Part shown: piece by piece, positions 5,606 to 6,352 of the stretch
How positions within the stretch are numbered: position 1 is the first letter of the stretch
Layout: every line of letters begins with the position of its first letter
Assembly: GCA_003486705.1 (NCBI GenBank)
Contig: DNGE01000137.1
Span: forward strand, 1,003-7,354
DNA from: Bacillota bacterium
GTDB lineage: Bacteria > Bacillota_I > Bacilli_A > MOL361 > Turicibacteraceae
DNA: 6,352 nucleotides
Direction: 5' to 3'
Notes under the pieces: generated by a model
What the model was told of the DNA's origin: nothing
The model's database searches: none
The model's input: the letters and a program-made list of their open reading frames with translations, nothing else
Translations under genes and position numbers: made by a program

Positions 5606-6352
5606 ATGAGAAAAGTTTTGAATATAGTATTGGTAGTACTCTGTATAAACTGGGTGATTATTGGTGTCTATGGCATTGGTCAGTTAGATGAGACCTTTTT
5701 AGAAAATATGTTTGAACCATTTAAACAAAAGACGCAGGATGGTGAAGAAGGGAATCAAGATGCTGATAAATATTCAACGTCACTAGATGCGGGTGGTTCA
5801 AAAAACGATGAAAAATCGGAGTTAGTAAGTGGAAGTGACGTAGATGATGCCACAAAAAAAGAGCAGACAGAGTCGATTTTAGATGAAATGGATGAGGTGT
5901 GTGACATGATTGATGTGGACTGTCAATTTAAAGTGATGACGCTACAAGAGCGTTATGGTGAAAAGTTGAGTGAAACGGTAAAGTTAGATTCGAAAGTGAT
6001 TACATATGATGAGTTAAGGTATGTACAAGTTCCTCATATTGGCTATGATGGGATGGTTCATTTGGGTGAAATCATTGTTAATGTAGCAGTGGTGGACGAT
6101 GTTGTTGGGATTTTTAAAGATTTGTTTTTAGCGAAATATCCGATTGAAAAAATGCACACAATTGATTATTATCAAGGTTCTGATGATGATTCGATGGCAG
6201 ATAATAATAGCAGTGGTTTTAATTTTAGGGAGATGGCCTCAGGTGGGAAGTTATCGCTTCATAGTTATGGGTTAGCGATTGATTTAAATCCGATTATGAA
6301 TCCATATATTAAAGATGAAGTCGTGCTGCCAGCTAGTGGGGTGTCTTATGTT
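5606..6352 (+). CDS. Membrane-anchored M15-family (VanY/M15C-like) peptidoglycan peptidase (3' partial)
   Basis: The frame is open for 249 codons to the window edge, with the C-terminus outside. Residues 4-25 form one hydrophobic segment with a basic MRK start and no clear lipobox, so this is probably an N-terminal membrane anchor with the rest outside the cell. Residues 41-105 are an acidic, polar, low-complexity linker rich in Asp, Glu, Ser and Lys. The catalytic domain follows: YVQVPHIGYDG (139-149), a GEIIVN strand (154-159), then DDDSMADNNSSGFNFR (193-208) and SLHSYGLAIDLNPIMNPY (217-234). His219 and Asp226 form the HxxxxxxD zinc motif of M15 peptidases. The third zinc ligand and the catalytic Glu should lie beyond the edge. 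The likely activity is cleavage of D-Ala-D-Ala or L-Ala-D-Glu bonds in peptidoglycan. The ATG has GAGGG (5596-5600) five bases upstream. Specificity within M15 is uncertain. Confidence 0.85.
   Translation, partial: MRKVLNIVLVVLCINWVIIGVYGIGQLDETFLENMFEPFKQKTQDGEEGNQDADKYSTSLDAGGSKNDEKSELVSGSDVDDATKKEQTESILDEMDEVCDMIDVDCQFKVMTLQERYGEKLSETVKLDSKVITYDELRYVQVPHIGYDGMVHLGEIIVNVAVVDDVVGIFKDLFLAKYPIEKMHTIDYYQGSDDDSMADNNSSGFNFREMASGGKLSLHSYGLAIDLNPIMNPYIKDEVVLPASGVSYV

Noticed and set aside
1..6352. CRISPR array, tRNA or rRNA genes, insertion sequence or phage attachment site
   Set aside because: I saw no regularly spaced repeats, cloverleaf-like segments, rRNA sequence, transposase coding or terminal inverted repeats with target duplications.

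Overview
The window comes from a low-GC Gram-positive (Firmicutes-type) bacterium. The signs are AT-rich coding sequence with heavy TTA (Leu) and CGT (Arg) use, strong AGGAGG-type ribosome binding sites, U-tailed intrinsic terminators and a Gram-positive style gene set. A gut Erysipelotrichia/Turicibacter-like or related lineage is plausible, but the sequence alone does not fix the genus.

Positions 1-3840 hold the distal part of a rightward sugar operon. In order it carries: the membrane subunit EIIC of a lactose/cellobiose/chitobiose-family PTS (5' end outside the window), a family-4 6-phospho-beta-glucosidase (CelF/ChbF type), a ChbG/YdjC chitooligosaccharide deacetylase, and the PTS EIIA subunit (CelC/ChbA type). 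Together these would import and phosphorylate a beta-linked disaccharide, remove an N-acetyl group from the phosphorylated sugar, and cleave it hydrolytically. The deacetylase makes N,N'-diacetylchitobiose the best substrate guess. EIIB is not in the window and is presumably upstream. Between EIIC and the glycosidase, positions 1285-1458 contain a strong intrinsic hairpin/terminator. After it comes an 83-nt segment that folds into a long imperfect hairpin, part of which could instead pair with the glycosidase ribosome binding site. This is the most interesting unexplained structure in the window.

Positions 3841-4543 hold no intact gene. A strong, probably bidirectional terminator ends the sugar operon. 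Behind it, on the minus strand, lies a decayed fragment of the C-terminal membrane domain of a FeoB ferrous-iron transporter, with a frameshift, an in-frame TGA and a missing 5' part. A second, weaker hairpin lies beside the broken end of the fragment.

Positions 4544-5419 encode a stand-alone choline/ethanolamine-kinase-like (LicA/APH fold) phosphotransferase with its own promoter and terminator. From 5606 to the window edge runs the N-terminal part of a membrane-anchored M15-family (VanY/M15C-like) peptidoglycan peptidase behind an extended -10 promoter. Its 3' end is outside the window.
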